From positions 26,402,586 to 26,466,585 of the forward strand of contig NC_081143.1 of NCBI RefSeq assembly GCF_958295425.1: a DNA stretch of 64,000 nt, in the 5' to 3' direction. The stretch comes from Solea solea. Taxonomy: Eukaryota > Chordata > Actinopteri > Pleuronectiformes > Soleidae. The translations under genes and the position numbers were made by a program. Positions 59,101-64,000 of the stretch are shown here, piece by piece. The notes under the pieces were generated by a model. That model was not told where the DNA came from. It ran no database searches and saw only the letters and a program-made list of their open reading frames with translations. Position 1 is the stretch's first letter. Every line of letters starts with the position of its first letter.

Positions 59101-62100
59101 TCGAGGTTGAGGCCCAAGGACAGGCACACGTATTAAACGTGAACAGATCCAGACAGGCCAAGATTAGTCACAGAGGAGAGACTGAGGTCGACAGCGTCGT
59201 GTTACCACAGTGTGGATCAAAAAACACTGCCGTCTCTACACTGTACATGCTTACACATGCAAGAATGAGTTACAAAAACTAGATAAGTCGACGGTGGGTC
59301 TAGAACTTGACTTAAAATAATGATATTTTAGAAATCTGTGCATGAAGAAACAAGCTCTGCAAGTGTACTTTGTCCAGAGGTTTAAATATAAACACAGCCG
59401 TCACTGTATTAAAACTGCTGTTCAGTAGAAGAACAAAACATCTAAAGATGTTACCGCGTGGACCAGCAGAGGGCGCTGTGAGCGCAGCCTCACCTTCACT
59501 CCACTCTGAATGAAGTGGACAATAAGTGGAAATAATTAAGAAATGTATTAGAAGTTGAAGTCACCTTCTTGAAGAGGACAACGCTGTCCGCGGACACCTC
59601 GTACTTTGAGAAGACGGCGTCGTCGGAGGTCATGCCAAAGATGATGTCGTCGGTGGAATCGGCTACTTCTACGAACGTCTTGGCATCGTCAGAAGAGGGG
59701 TCCTGCAAACGCAAAACAAGATTTTCATGGGATGAAGCTCTGTGCAAATACTTGTGATAATGCAAACAACTTTAATATCATTTAAACTGCAGTGTGGTTG
59801 CAGAGAATGAGTATTTATTTTTAAGATGAATAAGCATCACAGCTTAATGCTCGCAAACCATAAATTCATCGTTTTAGGGGTGCAACTACGATTTTCATAA
59901 TCCAGCGGTTCCTAAAGACTGGGTCGGGATACACAAATGGGTCACAGGAGGTCTTTTTTTGCAAACCCTTTGTTCTGAATATGTTTTTAAATAAACGTCT
60001 CTTGGAGATAATTCATTTAAGAATTCAAAATTATAGTAGGTTTTACAGAAATAGTCCCTAAATTGTGTTCTCATTAAGGTTAAATTGTAATGTGGGTGAC
60101 AATCATTTAAACATCACTTAAAAAGTGGGCCCCAACATAGAAAGTTTGGGATTAATCTGTCATTTATTTTCTTGAATGTTTAGTTTGCTCCATAAAATGT
60201 CAGAAATCGTCAACTAAAACCTAAAAATGATGATCTAAAATCTCTTGTTTTTCTGTTACTTTACAATGTTCTTTGTTCAGAACATTGAACGTATGAATGA
60301 GTGAGTGCTCCACTCAAAAAACACATTCTTCTGGAGTCTGATCTGCCGCTCTACGCATGTGAACTGGACCAAATTCACCTTTGCCGTACCTGGTCTGCAG
60401 CATGCATCGTTGTCGCATACAGTCCAAACAGATGTCAAAAAATTTGAGGTTTCCAATCAGACGTCTGAGTCGCACATTTGCATCACGCTGACCATAGCAG
60501 GGCCTCTGCTGACTTGTGGACGCAGAAACCACAAACTGGCCTTAACAAGGTATTACATCAAGTGTCCAAGAACGAGGTCAAAAAACACAATACGACAAAA
60601 AAAAAAAAGAAAAAGAATGAGCTCCGACATAAATCTGGACTTGTTATAAAAAAGGTCAAAATGTTGACGCGTCACTCGTACCTTGAAGAACCCGATGACG
60701 ACCACTTCTTTTTCGAGCAGAGCCTCGGCCTCAGCGACATCAGACAAGGTGGTGAAGGGTGGGCCGGTGCGTTTCTTCAGCCAGCTGACGATCTCTGAGG
60801 CCGTCCTGCCACCTGTAACACAACACAACTCCTGTGTCAAGAAGACAAACACTATGACCTGTGATGGAAGGATTGGAAACAGCAAATAGTGAGACTGGGA
60901 CAGAGATACAGAAGACAATGACAGACTCACTTGAATATTTGTGGTCTGGGCGATGTGGCCAAAAATGTTTTACATGAGTCAATATCACGATTAAATGTCA
61001 GATAGTAAAAGACTGAGTTTAAGTGGAGAAAACCAGTTTTAACACTTGTCAACCTGAGAAACATTTATAGCAATAATGTGTCTGAGTGTTTGCACAGTGC
61101 GGTCATCATAGATATTTGTTTGATTAATGGAGTTCTTGTTTAGTCCATAAAGCGTCGGCAAATTTGATCAATCAAATCTGAGAAGATCTTGATTGGCGTG
61201 TCGCAACCTTTGAAATTACAATGTTTCCAAAAGTCTTGTTTTGTTTATGAGTCAAAACTAATTCCAGTTTTGGCAATTTCTTTGTCACTTGAAGCAAAGG
61301 AAACAGAGCATATTCACATTTAAGAAGCTGAAAATAGTTTGTTTAAATTAAAAAAACTGATAAATAAATTCTCAAAATAGTTGCTTATTAATTAAGTAGT
61401 TTATTAAGAGTCGATAAACTGATTAGTTGCTGGGGCCCTACTTATTGACAGGCTGTTTTAATAAAATTTTTGGCTGTATCCTCCAGGCCTTCTGCCTCTT
61501 CCTAAAACCTCTGGCCTTTAACGTACATGATTTCACACTTAAATAATTATTTTATTAAAAATTGAAGCACCATATTGTATAAAAGGAATCCCCTCACCAG
61601 CTCTCTGACACTGCAAAAACAAGTCACCCTGAACTTGGTCTGCTGCAATTAAGCAACTTACTGATGCAACATACAGGCAATTCCCCCCCCCCCCACCCAC
61701 CCAACCCACCCCCAAAAAAACACACGGTAATGAAGTGACACAGCATGGAGTCTTGGTGCGGTGAGTGGGAGACGGGTGAATGGTGTGTTTATTTCCACAC
61801 TAAAAAGCACCCACAGTCAGACGTGTAACCTCCCCTCCCTTCTTTAACTCAGCCAGGCCCAGACGAGCAGAGGAAAAGGCGACGTGAGGAGCTGCACATC
61901 TCTCCACTCTGCTGACGGGCCAAACTTGTGAGGGAGGGAGAGCAGCATGAGAGAAACATGCAGACAAGGAACCGCCCACATTTGGTCTCAGTCGTGTTGC
62001 CAACAGCTGATTGGCTGACTGAACATTTCTGCAGCCCTGTAGATCGTATTACGTTAGAGAAAGCCTATGGCCATCTGATAGGACAATTAAAAAAAAAATC

Positions 62101-63486
62101 CACTTTAAGGCAATAACATATTAAGTACTACAGCAAAACAATAAAAGTTAAGTATATTCAAATTCAATTCAAATGTGATTGACTTTTTTGTTCACTTGGC
62201 TAAAAAATTAATTGAAATACAAAATTATTTAGATTTTTTCTTTTTTTAAACCCAGAAAGTTATGATAAGAACATTATAAGTGACACAATATACTGACAAT
62301 GTGACAAAACTAAAAAGGGCCGTAGACACAAAAACAGCTTCAGTGCTTTTTTTTCAAATGAGCTGCCCCATGGAAACATTTTTAGAGCACTGAAACACTT
62401 TTTTTGTTTTAAAAACAGGTCCCAGAGTGGGAAAATCTCAAAAACGCTGTGGATACAACACTACTGTTTGTTTTGTCATTTTTTCTTTATGCTGTTATTA
62501 ATTAATCCCTCTCGTCGCCCTGACTTGGTTTATTCTGTCTCTGTGATTGTAATGTATACTTATTCAAAAAAGAGCTTTATTTTTAAAAGTTTGCACACGC
62601 GTCCATTTTTTTTGGTGCATTTCTGTAGCAGAGTTACAGCAGCACTGTGTACAGGTCTGGTATATATGCATACTATTAGAGTCATGGGGGGGAGGGGGAC
62701 ATTTCCTGAAACAATGCTTTTTTTCTTCTTTTTTTTTTTGATCTTTAAAAGATCGTAAAAGGTAAATTTCTGTTTGTGTGTGGATAAGGCCTAAACTTAT
62801 CACCTACGTCAACATGAACCCATCAATGCTACCCTCTAAATCACACATGTCCAAAGTCAAGCCCAATCACGGCCCTCGGTAACCCACAGCTTCAGTTTTA
62901 TAATGTATTATTTATAGCCCAGGGAGACAAAAACAAAATCGGCCTCAAATCACGTGTCACCCCGATTAGCTCAGCTGGTAAGGAGTTGCACTTTGAAACC
63001 AGAGACCCAGGTTAGAAAAACCCACCTGTGCCAGACAGATGCATACATTCACCTCCTGTTATATTATGTTATTTGACTGCGGGTGTGAAAGAACATTTCA
63101 TTTTCTCACTCCTGCATGGCTTACATTTGGTTACATTGCCATCTCAAAATGATTTTTATGACAATGAAAATTTAATTATTATAAAACAGTGCATTTGTAT
63201 GTAACTTATACTGTTTAAAAAAAAAAGAGACCATTTGACCATGGAAATCTTTGGTTTGCTAGTAGAGGATAAAGGCATTGGTGCTCACCGGCATAATCTT
63301 TGGGCTTTCCATCCTTGAAGAACTTGATGGTGGGGTATCCCTGCACACCAAACTTTTCTGCGAGTTTGCCCTCTTCTGTGGCGTCCACTTTAGCCAGGCG
63401 AATCAGCGAGCCATCGGACTTCAGCATGCCGGCTGCCTTGGCATACTCTGGGGCCAGGGCCTTGCAGTGGCCGCACCATGGGGCAT
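50137..63486 (-). CDS. p4hb: Protein disulfide isomerase / prolyl 4-hydroxylase beta (P4HB), exons 2-11
   Basis: Ten exons in phase: 63289-63486, 60682-60812, 59565-59702, 57709-57813, 57125-57250, 56808-57008, 55898-56018, 54441-54622, 52978-53091 and 50137-50214. They code 463 residues plus a split first codon; exon 1, with the signal peptide, lies beyond the right edge. Domain order is a ([20 protein letters not shown]), b, b' ([20 protein letters not shown]), a' ([20 protein letters not shown]) and an acidic tail, ending HDEL for ER retrieval. Both CGHC redox centres and both YPT/FPT cis-proline turns are intact. The enzyme forms and rearranges disulfides in the ER and is the beta subunit of collagen prolyl 4-hydroxylase. 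The internal Tyr codon of the first active site is split by intron 1. Confidence 0.96.
50560..52625. repeat. Cluster of ATCGATTAAT-family elements in the last p4hb intron
   Basis: Copies or fragments lie near 50560-50745 (AGCAATCGATTATTCGATTA), 50920-50960, 51780-51930 and 52300-52625 (GATCGATTAATCGG, TCTGGTTTCTTTGCTCCAAA). A different GGTTCCCGAACCGG sequence is near 51370. These account for much of the 2.7-kb intron. No additional exon was found. Confidence 0.55.
54735..54805 (+). repeat. Fragment of the GGATAAAG-tail dispersed repeat
   Basis: CCTCATGTGGAGGATAAAGT, then GGTAGAGGACGGATGG, matches the 3' end of the element at 3205-3335. It lies in the p4hb intron between exons 54441-54622 and 55898-56018. 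Confidence 0.55.
56400..56565. repeat. Dispersed fish repeat (CCGGAGAACCCGGAGAAAAC type)
   Basis: CATTCACTCTTACTCTCACA, then GGTCAATTTAGAGTGTCCAA, then CCGGAGAACCCGGAGAAAAC and CACACACGGGGAGA, is the order of a well-known dispersed fish element. It is preceded by TCATCCATC and CCGCTTTATCC, the inverse of the GGATAAAG tail. It is intronic in p4hb. Confidence 0.65.
60060..61450. repeat. Decayed ATCGATTAAT-family fragments around p4hb exon 60682-60812
   Basis: The left fragment (about 60130-60290) has CTCCATAAAATGTCAGAAAT. The right fragment (about 61130-61440) has TTAGTCCATAAAGCGTCGGC, then AAACTGATTAGTTGCTGGGG. Both resemble the reversed form of the element seen at 34880-35070. The coding exon at 60682-60812 is not part of them. 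Confidence 0.4.
62959..63030 (+). pseudogene. tRNA-like pseudogene or SINE head in p4hb intron
   Basis: CCCGATTAGCTCAGCTGGTA has a good tRNA 5' part with a full A box. It is followed by a plausible anticodon arm and AGACCCAGGTTAGAAAAACC, where the B box is damaged. The acceptor stem does not close well. It is likely a decayed tRNA copy or the head of a SINE. Confidence 0.5.
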
Positions 63487-64000
63487 CTGCAGGGCAAACA
63501 CAGAGGTTTACATCAGTGATGTGAAGTGTTGTGGATTTCAGATGATATTGATTATCAGAAAACAAAATGTGCACAGAAGAAAAATATAAAGAACTTTTGA
63601 CGGGTTTTTTTTAACTTGTGGCCCTATTTGATTTTTGTTCCCAACAAACAAAAAGAGGGAGGAGGAATTAGTGCTCTGCTAGGAGATTGCTACCAATACT
63701 AGTCCAATATGGATTTTATTTCTTCATGTTTTTAACTAGTAGACTGTTAACAAAACATGTGCTGATGCACGTAGATTACAGAAATAAACAGCCCACATGT
63801 GAAATGCAGTTTTTTCATTGAATTCAATCAAAAATCACATTTATAGTCATTTTGACCAGTATCTCATTTATTTATTTATCATCAGCTTGTCCACAGATTT
63901 GCTATTTGAAAGCTCATTTTATTTCCAATTGGAATTTTTCACAGACAGATGTAAGAAAGAGGATTTATGAGAAATGCATGATCATATTAGCTCATCCCCA
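63487..64000 (-). other. p4hb: Part of p4hb intron 1
   Basis: Intronic sequence between the exon carrying the first CGHC motif and the first exon, which is outside the window. AT-rich; no exon or repeat was recognised. Confidence 0.6.

Noticed and set aside
62959..63030. A functional tRNA gene
   Set aside because: The B box is damaged and the acceptor stem does not close; annotated as a pseudogene or SINE head instead.

Overview
The window comes from a teleost fish, probably a percomorph. The genes are spliced with GT-AG introns and their proteins are very close to vertebrate families. The non-coding DNA holds fish-type dispersed repeats: a tRNA-derived SINE, an element rich in ATCGATTAAT, and GGATAAAGCGGTAGAAG-type tails.

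Layout. 1-1180: the 5' two thirds of an intronless spag6 (minus strand), running off the left edge. 1181-4747: gene-poor and repeat-rich. 4748-6653: a two-exon C2H2 zinc-finger gene (minus). 7079-25371: an 18-kb satellite array of a 38-bp unit with nested higher-order repeats, broken once at about 10680-10945 by unique DNA holding an intact tRNA-Ser(GCT) gene. 25500-64000: a compact housekeeping block of arhgdia (minus), alyref (minus), anapc11 (plus), ppp1r27 (minus) and p4hb (minus; its first exon lies beyond the right edge). From memory the same five genes are neighbours on human 17q25.3, in a different order. spag6 (human chromosome 10) and the zinc-finger gene do not belong to that block, so the satellite sits between two regions of different ancestry.

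Roles. arhgdia sequesters Rho GTPases. alyref is an mRNA export adaptor and is head-to-head with anapc11, the RING subunit of the APC/C. ppp1r27 is an ankyrin-repeat protein with a PP1-docking motif. p4hb is the ER protein disulfide isomerase and prolyl-4-hydroxylase beta subunit. They form no operon or shared pathway; the linkage is ancestral synteny.

The most unusual structure is the satellite. It has two exact 3153-bp higher-order periods by landmark spacing, a second 923-bp period near its right end, two interleaved unit types of which one carries a perfect 14-bp palindrome, and an embedded tRNA gene. I found no credible new protein-coding system. Exon limits were placed by hand from splice signals and family similarity, without transcript data.
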